A stretch of DNA of 64,000 bases, from the NCBI GenBank assembly GCA_034111045.1, contig JAWUYA010000045.1, forward strand, positions 19,692 through 83,691, in the 5' to 3' direction. The DNA comes from JALJPB01 sp034111045. GTDB taxonomy: Bacteria; Pseudomonadota; Gammaproteobacteria; Enterobacterales; Alteromonadaceae. Shown here one piece after another: positions 9,379 to 18,346 of the stretch. Below the pieces are notes generated by a model that was not told where the DNA came from, ran no database searches, and worked only from the letters and a program-made list of their open reading frames with translations. Numbering within the stretch: position 1 is the first letter of the stretch; each line of letters starts with the position of its first letter. The translations under genes were made by a program, and so were the position numbers.

Positions 9379-10584
9379 TTATATTTTCATTAGCGCCTTA
9401 TAAATAGGTAAGTACTTACTTACGCTTTTCCGCCAATTTCCTTTTGTTTCAACAAAGTGTCGACCTTGGATAACAATATCTTTCCAGTGCTGTTTGTTGT
9501 CTAAAATTTCAGCGACTTGTTTAACTAAATCTTCAACATCACCCGCTTTAAACAAAAAACCAGTTTCTCTGTCTTTTATTAACTCATGATGCCCACCTAC
9601 ATTTGATGCTAAGCAAATTTTCCCTTGTGCCATGGCTTCTAGAGGTTTTAGCGGAGTCACTAGCTCTGTAAGCCGCATAGCTTTTCTTGGGTAGACCAGT
9701 AAGTCAACTAAGGAGTAATAAACACTGATATCTTCATGAGGTACACGCCCAGTAAAGAGTATGTATTGGTCTAATGCTAATTGTTTAACTTGTGCTTTGA
9801 GGGTGGGTTCTTGAGGACCTCCCCCCACTAATAAAAGTCGAATATTAGGCTGTTGCTTAATAAGGCTTGGCATTGCCGCAATCATTAAATCTAAGCCTTC
9901 ATAGGCATAAAACGAGCCTAAAAAGCCTAGCACCTTGCACTCTTGTAAGTTTAGTTTTTCAAGTAATGCATTATTTTTTTCCTTGATAACTGTAAAATTA
10001 TCAATATCCACAGCATTTGGGATAACTGTAAACTTGTTTGCCGGAAACCCTCTTGAGACTAAATCGCTTCGAAGCCCTTCACAAATAGTGGTGACGGCAT
10101 CGGCGTGTTTCACTACATGGTTTTCCATTTGACGAGTCAATCGATAACGAAGGTCTCTCTCTTGACATGTGCCATGGTCAACCGCCGCATCTTCCCAAAA
10201 AGCTCTAATTTCATAAACGACTGGCAAACCTGCTTTACGCCCTGCTTTTAGTGCTGCTAAGCCGTTAAGTGCTGGAGAATGTGCATGAATAACATCTGGC
10301 TTTTCAATGTTGATTACCTCAAGGATGCGTTTTACCATAGGCTTAATATGGGCTATTTGCTTTAACACAGGCCATTTAATCATCACACCTGATATAGGCG
10401 CTGAGCGATAAAATACTAATCCATCGACCTCTTCAATTCCAGCATCACAATTACCATGTTTTGGGCTAGTCACATGACAGGTTTCAATGCCTAAATCATG
10501 TTGCTGCTTGATGATTGACCGTGTACGAAAAGTGTAGCCACTTTGTAAGGGAATTGAATGGTCGAGCACATGTAATATTTTCAT
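9379..10584 (-). CDS. Exosortase A-associated GT4 glycosyltransferase
   Basis: 401 residues. The N-terminus 'ILHVLDHSIPLQSGYTFRTR' is characteristic of a GT4 subfamily found with exosortase A (the PEP-CTERM/exosortase A-associated glycosyltransferase type). The middle holds 'YEIRAFWEDAAVDHG' and the C-terminal donor-binding domain 'LGFLGSFYAYEGLDLMI' and 'LKPLEAMAQGKICLASNVGG'. It adds a sugar to the lipid-linked polysaccharide unit on the cytosolic side. Start ATG at 10584 lies one base from the stop of the amidotransferase gene, and the stop is two bases from the next GT4 gene, indicating translational coupling. Confidence 0.85.
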   Translation of the reverse strand: MKILHVLDHSIPLQSGYTFRTRSIIKQQHDLGIETCHVTSPKHGNCDAGIEEVDGLVFYRSAPISGVMIKWPVLKQIAHIKPMVKRILEVINIEKPDVIHAHSPALNGLAALKAGRKAGLPVVYEIRAFWEDAAVDHGTCQERDLRYRLTRQMENHVVKHADAVTTICEGLRSDLVSRGFPANKFTVIPNAVDIDNFTVIKEKNNALLEKLNLQECKVLGFLGSFYAYEGLDLMIAAMPSLIKQQPNIRLLLVGGGPQEPTLKAQVKQLALDQYILFTGRVPHEDISVYYSLVDLLVYPRKAMRLTELVTPLKPLEAMAQGKICLASNVGGHHELIKDRETGFLFKAGDVEDLVKQVAEILDNKQHWKDIVIQGRHFVETKGNWRKSVSKYLPIYKALMKI

Positions 10585-10585
10585 T

Positions 10586-12484
10586 TTATGTTGTTACTCG
10601 TTGTCGTAAAAATGATTCAAACATCAATAATGTCCATAATATAGAGCTGTTATCACGAATATCCTTAATATGCTGATCAATTAATTGACGTATTTGGTGT
10701 TGATCAAAATAGCCACACTCTTTCATTTGTGTTGATAATAACCCGTCATATAAACGCTCTTTTAATGGTCCTTTGAACCAATCAGCAAGCGGCACAGCAA
10801 ATCCCATTTTTTTACGATACAAAATATCATGAGGTAAATAGGGCTCCATGGCTTTCTTCAAGGCATATTTACTTATACCATTGTTGATGTTGATTGAGGA
10901 TGGCACTGTAAAGCTCCACTCTACAAATTTATGATCAAGAAATGGCACCCTCACTTCCAAAGAGTGCGCCATACTTGCCCGATCTACCTTGGTCAATATA
11001 TCTCCCACCAAATACGTTTTAAGATCAAGATATTGTGCTATTTTTAGTGAGTCTAAGTGTTTATATTTATGCTCATATTGTTTAAAGACTTGTAACGAAG
11101 AATAGCCTTTTAATGATGCTTTATAACCGTCTGAAAATAAAAGTTCTCTTTCGTCTTGGCGCAATATAGACATAGAATTATGGTAGCCTTCCACTGTGTC
11201 CATCGCCATTTCTTGAAAGCTGGTTTTTGCTCTAAAAATTTTTGGGGCCCAATTGAGTGTGGGGTAAATTTTGCCAAGTGGTTTAAACAAAGTTTTGCGA
11301 AAGGGCAAGGGTAATAAATTACGTTTTTTTTCAGCCGCTAAATGACGATTATATCGACTGTATCCAGCAAAAATCTCATCTGCACCGTCACCAGAAAGCG
11401 CTACTGTGACCTGTGTTTTTGCTAATTCACAGACTCTGTAGGTTGGCATGGCAGAACTGTCTGCATAAGGTTCATCGTAAATAGAGGCAAGCTTATCCAC
11501 TAAATCAAAATCATCTTGGCCAACAATTTTTTCTCGATGATCTGTTTGGTAACGCTTGGCAACATTCCTGGCATATGTAGTTTCATTAAATTCTTTAACA
11601 TCAAAACCGATAGAGCAGGTATTTACTGGTTCTTGTTGAAGTTGCGACATCAATGACACAACTGCGCTGGAGTCAACGCCGCCAGATAAAAATGCGCCTA
11701 AGTCAACATCGGCAACCATGCGCATTTCAACCACTTCTTTTAAGCGCGACACTAGCTGTTCTTGAACTTCTGACTCGCTTAATTTTTTCAGATTTTGAGT
11801 GGGTACGTCCCAATACTCTTGGCTCATCGGAATTTTACTATCACCTTTTTTGAGCAATAGACGATGCCCTGGGGGTAGTTTATACGCGTGTTGATAGATA
11901 CTATGTGGTTCAGGTACATAACCAAAAGTGAAGTAATCTTCAATGGCGGTATTGCGTAAAGTCTTATCAAATAATGGATGCGCAGTTAATACTTTAAGTT
12001 CAGAGCCAAAGACAAAGTGCCCGTCTCTTAATAAACTAAAAAATAATGGTTTAATCCCCAGTCGATCTCGAGCAATAAATAAGGTTTGATATTTTTTATC
12101 CCAAATAGTAAATGCAAACATACCGCGCAGGTGATACACACAATCTTGCCCCCATTCTAAATACGCATTAAGAATGGTTTCAGTATCACCATGGGTGTTA
12201 AAGGTATAACCTTTATCCGCAAGGTCTTTATGCAGCTCTTTAAAATTATAAATTTCACCGTTAAAAACAATAAATGCCCTTTGACACGCACTCATCATTG
12301 GCTGCGGACTGCCTGCTAAGTCAATAATAGAAAGGCGTCTATGGGCTAAAGCAATACCTGGATCAAAAAAGTAATCACCCGCATCCGGTCCACGATGAAA
12401 CTGGCGATCATTCATAGTGGAAATAACGCCTGGATCTATTTGATGATTAGAGGTCAGATGAAAAATACCTGCGATACCACACAT
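10586..12484 (-). CDS. Exosortase A-system asparagine-synthase-like amidotransferase
   Basis: 632 residues. MCGIAGI at the N-terminus places the class II glutamine-amidotransferase nucleophile at Cys2; 'RGPDAGDYF' and 'FNGEIYNF' belong to the glutaminase domain (1-~215). The C-terminal synthetase domain has the ATP-pyrophosphatase loop 'GAFLSGGVDSSAVVSLMS' (~260) and 'ALSGDGADEIFAGYSRY'. The family relative is the amidotransferase 1 of exosortase A loci. It likely moves ammonia from glutamine to an activated carboxylate, possibly amidating a uronic acid of the exopolysaccharide. Length is normal for AsnB-type proteins. Thirteen bases separate it from the upstream glycosyltransferase. Confidence 0.85.
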   Translation of the reverse strand: MCGIAGIFHLTSNHQIDPGVISTMNDRQFHRGPDAGDYFFDPGIALAHRRLSIIDLAGSPQPMMSACQRAFIVFNGEIYNFKELHKDLADKGYTFNTHGDTETILNAYLEWGQDCVYHLRGMFAFTIWDKKYQTLFIARDRLGIKPLFFSLLRDGHFVFGSELKVLTAHPLFDKTLRNTAIEDYFTFGYVPEPHSIYQHAYKLPPGHRLLLKKGDSKIPMSQEYWDVPTQNLKKLSESEVQEQLVSRLKEVVEMRMVADVDLGAFLSGGVDSSAVVSLMSQLQQEPVNTCSIGFDVKEFNETTYARNVAKRYQTDHREKIVGQDDFDLVDKLASIYDEPYADSSAMPTYRVCELAKTQVTVALSGDGADEIFAGYSRYNRHLAAEKKRNLLPLPFRKTLFKPLGKIYPTLNWAPKIFRAKTSFQEMAMDTVEGYHNSMSILRQDERELLFSDGYKASLKGYSSLQVFKQYEHKYKHLDSLKIAQYLDLKTYLVGDILTKVDRASMAHSLEVRVPFLDHKFVEWSFTVPSSININNGISKYALKKAMEPYLPHDILYRKKMGFAVPLADWFKGPLKERLYDGLLSTQMKECGYFDQHQIRQLIDQHIKDIRDNSSILWTLLMFESFLRQRVTT

Positions 12485-12497
12485 TTATTATATTCCT

Positions 12498-13646
12498 TTA
12501 TTTAAACGGCGTTTGGTAAAGATGATGATAGTGATCAACCATCACTTGTATACCAAAATTATCTTCGCAATGCTGCCTGACTAATAAACTGTCAATGGCC
12601 AGCTGTTCTTTAGACTTTATATATATTTCCATCGCACCAGATAATTGTTTTATATTGTTCACTTCAACAAGATGAGACTTGCTGTGTTGTGGAAGAATCA
12701 AATCTGAGTTACCGCCAACATTAGTGGCAATAACAGGTAAGCCCGACGCCATCGCTTCTAGCATTGTATTTGGAATACCCTCAGCTAATGAAGGTAAAAC
12801 AAAGACATCCATAGCGTTCATTAACTCACTAACATTCTCACGACGACCGGTTAACCAGACGCCAGACTCTGCATTAGCTATCCTGATGTCTTGCTTTAAT
12901 TTTGGCAATAAAACACCCTCTCCAACAATGATCAAACGCAGCTTATGTTGCAATTCTGGATATTTAAGCCAAAGGTGACAAAATGCAGCCACAAGAAAGG
13001 TTTGATTCTTAACTTCGGCCAGTCGACCGACCGTACCAAAGACTATAGAGTCTGGTTGTTTAAATCCTTCAGGTAAATTTACGGTTAAGGCTTGGGGACA
13101 AAATTGATGAATGTCGACACCGTTGCAAATATGCGAAATTAACGTTGGTTTAACCTCAATCTTATTAATTAAATATTCAATTGACTCTACTGATAAACTG
13201 ACATATTGATTCACCAGTGGTTTAAATACCTTTCTTACTTTCTGATACTTAGTATTTGTGCCTCCGAGATCAAATACATCCCAACCATGCTCACCATGTA
13301 TACGCATAGGTATTCTAGCCAGCCACGCAGGTAGTTGCGCCTCTAATGCACTTAAGTTTCGAGTGTGGCAAATATCAGGTTTCAACTTTTTAAGTAACTT
13401 CCAACATCGATATAGCCATAAAACATCGCGACCTTGAGGTTTATCTAGATCGTATATTTTTACATTGGTGATTTTTATTCGAGAAAAAAACAGTTCATCA
13501 TGCCCAGTGACACAGATAATACTATGTTGATAAAGCTTTTTAGGTAAATGATTAATAATGTTAACAACACCATTTTCTAAACCGCCAGTGGCGAAAGAAT
13601 AAACAACGTGTACAATATGCAAAGGTTCTTTACTTATCTCTTTCAC
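12498..13646 (-). CDS. Exosortase A-associated GT4 sugar transferase
   Basis: 382 residues. 'HIVHVVYSFATGGLENGVV' is the N-terminal signature of the GT4 sugar-transferase family usually next to exosortase A. Further motifs: 'HGEHGWDVFDLGGTN', 'FGTVGRLAEVKNQTFLVAA' and the donor-site 'LPSLAEGIPNTMLEAMASG' with 'PVIATNVGGNSDLI'. It should extend the lipid-linked saccharide in the cytosol. Its first 17 bases overlap the 3' end of xrtA, consistent with coupled translation and with the conserved pairing in other XrtA loci. Confidence 0.85.
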   Translation of the reverse strand: MKEISKEPLHIVHVVYSFATGGLENGVVNIINHLPKKLYQHSIICVTGHDELFFSRIKITNVKIYDLDKPQGRDVLWLYRCWKLLKKLKPDICHTRNLSALEAQLPAWLARIPMRIHGEHGWDVFDLGGTNTKYQKVRKVFKPLVNQYVSLSVESIEYLINKIEVKPTLISHICNGVDIHQFCPQALTVNLPEGFKQPDSIVFGTVGRLAEVKNQTFLVAAFCHLWLKYPELQHKLRLIIVGEGVLLPKLKQDIRIANAESGVWLTGRRENVSELMNAMDVFVLPSLAEGIPNTMLEAMASGLPVIATNVGGNSDLILPQHSKSHLVEVNNIKQLSGAMEIYIKSKEQLAIDSLLVRQHCEDNFGIQVMVDHYHHLYQTPFK

Positions 13647-15093
13647 GAATATTTCCCGGATTTATCTTAATTTCAGCCAGTATTGGTAAAAATTTAGCAA
13701 TCATCACTATCATTTCTTCCTCTGTTAAATTTTTCAGAGAAAAGGCTATAATTTCTGCTGTTGACTCAGGGGCACGGTAAACACCAAAGGCTTGCATTAA
13801 TATCACTTTTGCTCGGTCAACTAAGTGTTTTTCTAAAACGCTGAACCAATATAATACCGCCCGTTCTTTACCTGTAGGCGATTTTAATAAAATATACCTT
13901 GCAGTAGCACCGACAAAATCAATCTCTTTTGATTGAATGATTGACCAATCTTTGGCGTCAAATAGTGCATTATTCCCACTGATTAACTCACCTTGACTTT
14001 GTTTGTTTGCATAAACAGCCCTGAATACTTCCAATTTATCTGCGTTGATCACATGAGATCGTTGGAGACCCTGTTCAAAAGTAATCCCCCAATCAGATTG
14101 ATCAACTTTTGTAATATTGTCGGTGACGGTTAATGAAGGCGTTGGAAGCCTTGGTTGAGCTACTGTTTCCACGCCATCTAAAATAAAAAGCATACTGATG
14201 AGCATAAACAAAGCACTCATAGCAAAAAAGTCATTATTTTTAAATGCCTTTAACGATTTAGTTTCTGATGTTGTTAAAACCTCTTTATCGGCAAACTTAC
14301 CACCAACCCAAAACATGAACATAATCACCAAGCCAAAAAATAACCAACCATAAATAAGATGGTCAAAACCCTTGGCATACTTCATCTCTGAATAATGAGC
14401 AATTGCGACAATGCCATAAGCTCTAATACCATTAGCAACAATTGGCATCAGTATTGAAAATAATATAAATATAATTTGTTTCTTTGTACTGTTATAGGTG
14501 AGGTAAGCAAATAAGGTTCCTACGGTAATAGAAGCAATTAAATAACGAATACCAGAACAAGCTACAGCGACTTCAAACAACCCGCTGGGAATTTGAATAT
14601 ATAAACCATCACTGAATACAGGCATACCAGTGAGTTTTAATAAATAAACGGTAAACCAAGCAGTTATTTCTTGCAAAATGGGGATAAGATTTTCACCCAT
14701 AGGCACAGCAAATAATAAATACGCTAACGGGAATTTATACCGCCATGTAAGTTGGTTACCTATTAATATAGAGATTAGTGCAATAAAAGAAACCACAGCA
14801 GATAACTGGCCTAAAACGTTAATACTTGCAGCAAAAGCCAATAACCAAACAAACAATGATCCAAATAATATGGGTACTGGTAACCATGAACTTTGTACAG
14901 GGGTTGAAAGTAAATATTCTTTATCGCGCCACATCAACCAAAGGCATATTGGCAATATAAAATAACCGTGAGCAAAGGTATCCGAACGCCTCCAAATATT
15001 TTCCATACCAAGAAGAGCGTCTTGATAAACGAGTGCCCAGCTGACGAGCAATAAAACAAACAATGCTATAAAACGGCGGTCTGTTATTTTCAT
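13630..15093 (-). CDS. xrtA: Exosortase A with C-terminal EpsI domain
   Basis: I take the ATG at 15093 (487 residues) because AGGA lies seven bases upstream; the longer frame from a GTG at 15132 lacks a ribosome site. The N-terminal ~270 residues form about eight membrane helices bearing the exosortase triad: Cys179 in VACSGIRYL, Arg224 in NGIRAYGI and His245 in GFDHLIYGW. The C-terminal part (~300-487) is the periplasmic EpsI-like domain ('GKERAVLYWFSV'). XrtA is a transpeptidase-like enzyme that recognises PEP-CTERM tails and is always tied to exopolysaccharide genes. No PEP-CTERM protein is encoded here, so its substrates must lie elsewhere in the genome. Confidence 0.92.
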   Translation of the reverse strand: MKITDRRFIALFVLLLVSWALVYQDALLGMENIWRRSDTFAHGYFILPICLWLMWRDKEYLLSTPVQSSWLPVPILFGSLFVWLLAFAASINVLGQLSAVVSFIALISILIGNQLTWRYKFPLAYLLFAVPMGENLIPILQEITAWFTVYLLKLTGMPVFSDGLYIQIPSGLFEVAVACSGIRYLIASITVGTLFAYLTYNSTKKQIIFILFSILMPIVANGIRAYGIVAIAHYSEMKYAKGFDHLIYGWLFFGLVIMFMFWVGGKFADKEVLTTSETKSLKAFKNNDFFAMSALFMLISMLFILDGVETVAQPRLPTPSLTVTDNITKVDQSDWGITFEQGLQRSHVINADKLEVFRAVYANKQSQGELISGNNALFDAKDWSIIQSKEIDFVGATARYILLKSPTGKERAVLYWFSVLEKHLVDRAKVILMQAFGVYRAPESTAEIIAFSLKNLTEEEMIVMIAKFLPILAEIKINPGNIRERDK

Positions 15094-15156
15094 GCTTTTC
15101 CTGTCTATTATTATAAAGTCGCTCCTAACCACCAGAGAAATAACTGACCTAAATTT

Positions 15157-16389
15157 TTATATGAAATACTGTTCCAAGGATTGTAACGTTTGCTTCCAAG
15201 TAAATTGAGTTAATATCCACTCTCTATTATTTTTTTCTTTTGCTTTCTTGTCAGATAAATAAGCAATGCACTGTTCGGCAAAACTATGCGGTTCATCGAG
15301 TATATGTATACCGTCTGAATCTGGTGCATTAATGCCTTCCATCGCCATGCTTGTTAAAATAATAGCCTTGTTAAGCGACATAGCTTCAAGTACTTTATTT
15401 TGAATACCGCGAGCAATTCTTATTGGAGCAACAACACATTGTGCTTTGGTAATAAAAGGCCTGATATCGTTGACTCTGCCTGTAACGATAATTCCTTGCT
15501 GCCGAGCAAGTTTTTTAACGTCAGCGGAAGGATTTCCACCCACAATAATAAACTGTGCTTGTGGTTTTTTAAGTAAAATTGTTGGCCAAATTTTTTCTAC
15601 AAACCAGAGTACTGCATCAATATTAGCCCAATAATCCATAGCACCCGTAAAAGCAATAAAATCAACCTTAGGCACTAAAGCTTCGTCAGAAAATTTTGCA
15701 AGGGGGTCAAAAAACGTGGTGTCAACACCATTTAATACGCCATAAACTTTATTTTGTCGTTCTCTAGGTTGGCGTTGACGAAACAACTCAGCCTCGTCAG
15801 ATGAAACAAATAAACTATAGTCAAATTGTTGGCAAATTTCATTTTCTACTTTAGCTAATAAACGGTGTTCTCGATTAAACGCCCATTTTGCTAAACCCTT
15901 TTTGCTCTCTGCATATTGGCGCCATTTATCAGAGTCAACATCGACAAAGTCTATAACTCTTATCAATGTTGAAAAATCGACTACAACGTTATGACTATTT
16001 ATTTCATTTTGACAGTATTGCGCCATTGAAGAAGAAAACACAAAAACCTTATTAATCCGATGCTGAGTTATCATTGTGTTAACCCATTCGCGCATACGTT
16101 TATCAAAGTAGTAAGGTAGGGTTATAGGTTTATTGGTGACAAAGGCTTTGAGCCCTTTAACTTTAGCCATGATTTTATTTTGGTCTAAATAAAAAACTGT
16201 ACAACAGTGTTTTATGAGATCTTCTGCATACTTTTTATCAAACGGATCATCAATAAAACAACCTAAATGAATATCATAATTTTCACTGAGCTTTTTTAGG
16301 ATATTGAATGAACGTATTTTATCGCCTTTATTAGGAGGAAAAGGGATACGGTGGCAAAGATATAATAATGGTTCTTTAGACGATGCCAT
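15157..16389 (-). CDS. Exosortase A-associated GT4 sugar transferase
   Basis: About 410 residues from the ATG at 16389, four bases after the FemAB-like stop and preceded by TTGGGA; an earlier in-frame start at 16425 would overlap that gene by 32 bases. 'LLYLCHRIPFPPNKGDKIRSF' begins the GT-B acceptor domain (quoted as LLYLCHRIPFPPNKGDKIR) and is the signature of an exosortase-associated sugar-transferase family. Donor-domain motifs are 'DFIAFTGAMDYWANIDAVLW', 'FIIVGGNPSADV' and 'GIQNKVLEAMSLNKAIILTS'. Cytosolic enzyme adding a hexose to the polysaccharide unit; donor unknown. Confidence 0.85.
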   Translation of the reverse strand: MASSKEPLLYLCHRIPFPPNKGDKIRSFNILKKLSENYDIHLGCFIDDPFDKKYAEDLIKHCCTVFYLDQNKIMAKVKGLKAFVTNKPITLPYYFDKRMREWVNTMITQHRINKVFVFSSSMAQYCQNEINSHNVVVDFSTLIRVIDFVDVDSDKWRQYAESKKGLAKWAFNREHRLLAKVENEICQQFDYSLFVSSDEAELFRQRQPRERQNKVYGVLNGVDTTFFDPLAKFSDEALVPKVDFIAFTGAMDYWANIDAVLWFVEKIWPTILLKKPQAQFIIVGGNPSADVKKLARQQGIIVTGRVNDIRPFITKAQCVVAPIRIARGIQNKVLEAMSLNKAIILTSMAMEGINAPDSDGIHILDEPHSFAEQCIAYLSDKKAKEKNNREWILTQFTWKQTLQSLEQYFI

Positions 16390-16393
16390 TTTT

Positions 16394-17446
16394 CTATCCC
16401 AAGTACTTAGATAACAATGGTCCAATAAGCTGGCTTATTCTGAGGGGTAGCTTTTGCCATAAACTGATAAACAATTTGTACTTAGGATTATTAGGGCTTA
16501 GGTTTGGCAAAATATCAGCTTTAACTAAATGATAATAATAATAAAGTGCTTGTGGCTTCATGCCCCAGTTTTTCTTGTATTTATAGGGACCACCATGATT
16601 TTTACTGCGACCAAAATCAAACCATGTATACCCCTTCTCCCGTGCTGAGCACATGACTTGATAGTACATGAAATCTGCACTCTTAAGATCTCTAGCATCA
16701 TGATTACCTCCACCATAATAAGGGAGAACCTGATTATTAAAGTAAAAATTCATTACCGCAGTGGATGGCTGATGCTCTTTATCGAAAATAACGGCAATAT
16801 CTATATCATTACCAAACACATTAACCAGTTCTTGGAAATATTTTAGACTGAAAATTGGCGTACCTAAATTTCGATAACTTGTGGAGAGAATGTGATAGAA
16901 ATAATAAAAAGTGTGGTCGTTATTCTGCTTAGTTACGGTATAGGACAACTCGTTTTTTAATGAGTGTCGGATAACGGCTCGCTGTTTTTTTTTAACTTTC
17001 GCTAATATTTGTTCCGCATCATCGCCAAGGTGACAGCCAAAAATACTACTGCTTTGTTTTAATAAAAGTAGAGAATTTTGTTGCTCTTTATATCTTAATT
17101 CAAGGTAATCCACTTTAAGCTTTTCCGCAAGGACACATGCGTGCTGCTCTAATTGACGAGTGATCCCTTCAGTGTTGGTAATTGCACCGCCATAAACACA
17201 AAAAGGTGTAGATATTAGTGCGTGACCAAAAAGTGTGCTTTTAACTTCAACCAGTGGTAAAACACCACATATTTTATCGTCAAGTTCAGCATATAAATAA
17301 AAGGAATTGTGTGAGAAGCTATTTTCAAGAACGGTTTGCCAACCACTTAAATGAAAAAAGCTTCCTTGATTATGTGATTTAACATAATCATCCCAGCGAA
17401 AAAAATCAGACTGAGTGAGTGATTTTATTTGGTAATTATTATTCAA
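16394..17446 (-). CDS. FemAB-like GNAT protein, PEP-CTERM system-associated
   Basis: 350 residues. The only start upstream of the conserved N-terminus is a TTG at 17446, preceded by GAACGGAAGC. The N-terminal half ('GSFFHLSGWQTVLENSF', 'YAELDDKICGVLPL') and the C-terminal GNAT-like half ('DFGRSKNHGGPYKYKKNWG') match the FemAB-related proteins of exosortase loci. FemAB enzymes transfer aminoacyl groups from tRNA to peptidoglycan; the XrtA-associated branch is thought to attach an amino-acid or acyl substituent to the polysaccharide, but the reaction is unproven. Sixty bases separate it from the deacetylase gene. Confidence 0.8.
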   Translation of the reverse strand: MNNNYQIKSLTQSDFFRWDDYVKSHNQGSFFHLSGWQTVLENSFSHNSFYLYAELDDKICGVLPLVEVKSTLFGHALISTPFCVYGGAITNTEGITRQLEQHACVLAEKLKVDYLELRYKEQQNSLLLLKQSSSIFGCHLGDDAEQILAKVKKKQRAVIRHSLKNELSYTVTKQNNDHTFYYFYHILSTSYRNLGTPIFSLKYFQELVNVFGNDIDIAVIFDKEHQPSTAVMNFYFNNQVLPYYGGGNHDARDLKSADFMYYQVMCSAREKGYTWFDFGRSKNHGGPYKYKKNWGMKPQALYYYYHLVKADILPNLSPNNPKYKLFISLWQKLPLRISQLIGPLLSKYLG

Positions 17447-17506
17447 GCTTCCGTTCTCTTGTTGTTGGTTTTTCGTATATTCCAGTCAAGCAGACTGTTG
17501 GAATAG

Positions 17507-18346
17507 TTACTTTAAATACACATTTCCCATGGTGTCCCACTGATAATCTTTTAATAACTGAACAATTTTACCTTCCATACGAGAAAGGTTTAAATAATGA
17601 CGCAGTTTAGATTTAAAGGGTGCACCTGAAACCTTAGGTTGGTCGGGATCAATCTCCCAAGGGTGGAAATAAAAACTATAGGGTTGTTGTTCTGCTTTTA
17701 GATAATTATCTATGCGCTGTTTCGATAGCCAATAAGGATATAAACGGAAATATCCACCGCCACCTATGCCGGTATTAACACTGTTTTTTCTTATCGTTGG
17801 CAGCGGAATTTCAATAATTCCCTCTGGACGTTGGTACTTAAACCTCGGCCAAGTTGGCACACCATAAAGATCATGCTCAATAGGATAGGTACTTGAGCTA
17901 TATTCAAAACCTAAATCGACTAACACTTGATAAACCCAAGTATTGCCATCGTTCACTGAAAAACTGGGTGCGCGATAACCTTTAATTTTTTGACCTGAGA
18001 TATCTTCAAGAATTTTTTTACTTTTAGCGACATCCTCACAAAATTGTGACTTTGTCATTTCAGTAGCTCTCTGATGAGAGTAACCATGACTAGCAAGTTC
18101 ATGTCCTTGCTCAACAATCGCTTTGATCAGATCAGGACAACGTTCAGCCACCCAGCCCAAAGTAAAAAAAGTACTCTTCACATTGTACTCCGCAAACAAT
18201 GCTAATAAGCGATAGGTGTTTGTCTCAACACGAAGCGACAAATTATCCCAATCACTTTTAGCGATAGTATTTTCAAATGCAGATACTTGGAAGTAATCCT
18301 CTACATCCACGGTCATTACATTGTTGATTTTTTTATAATTAAGCAT
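17507..18346 (-). CDS. Polysaccharide deacetylase, XrtA-associated
   Basis: 279 residues of the NodB/CE4 deacetylase family in the form found with exosortase A. Visible motifs: 'MTVDVEDYFQVSAFE' (motif 1 metal/catalytic Asp residues), 'ELASHGYSHQRA' (H-x3-H zinc ligands), 'GYRAPSFSV' (motif 3 Arg) and 'GGGGYFRLYPYW' with 'FYFHPWEIDPDQP' in the C-terminal extension. It removes N- or O-acetyl groups from the glycan. No signal peptide is obvious, so the action may be cytosolic or via a non-classical route. Its ATG overlaps the stop of the phosphosugar transferase gene by one base (TAATG arrangement), a sign of translational coupling. Confidence 0.87.
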   Translation of the reverse strand: MLNYKKINNVMTVDVEDYFQVSAFENTIAKSDWDNLSLRVETNTYRLLALFAEYNVKSTFFTLGWVAERCPDLIKAIVEQGHELASHGYSHQRATEMTKSQFCEDVAKSKKILEDISGQKIKGYRAPSFSVNDGNTWVYQVLVDLGFEYSSSTYPIEHDLYGVPTWPRFKYQRPEGIIEIPLPTIRKNSVNTGIGGGGYFRLYPYWLSKQRIDNYLKAEQQPYSFYFHPWEIDPDQPKVSGAPFKSKLRHYLNLSRMEGKIVQLLKDYQWDTMGNVYLK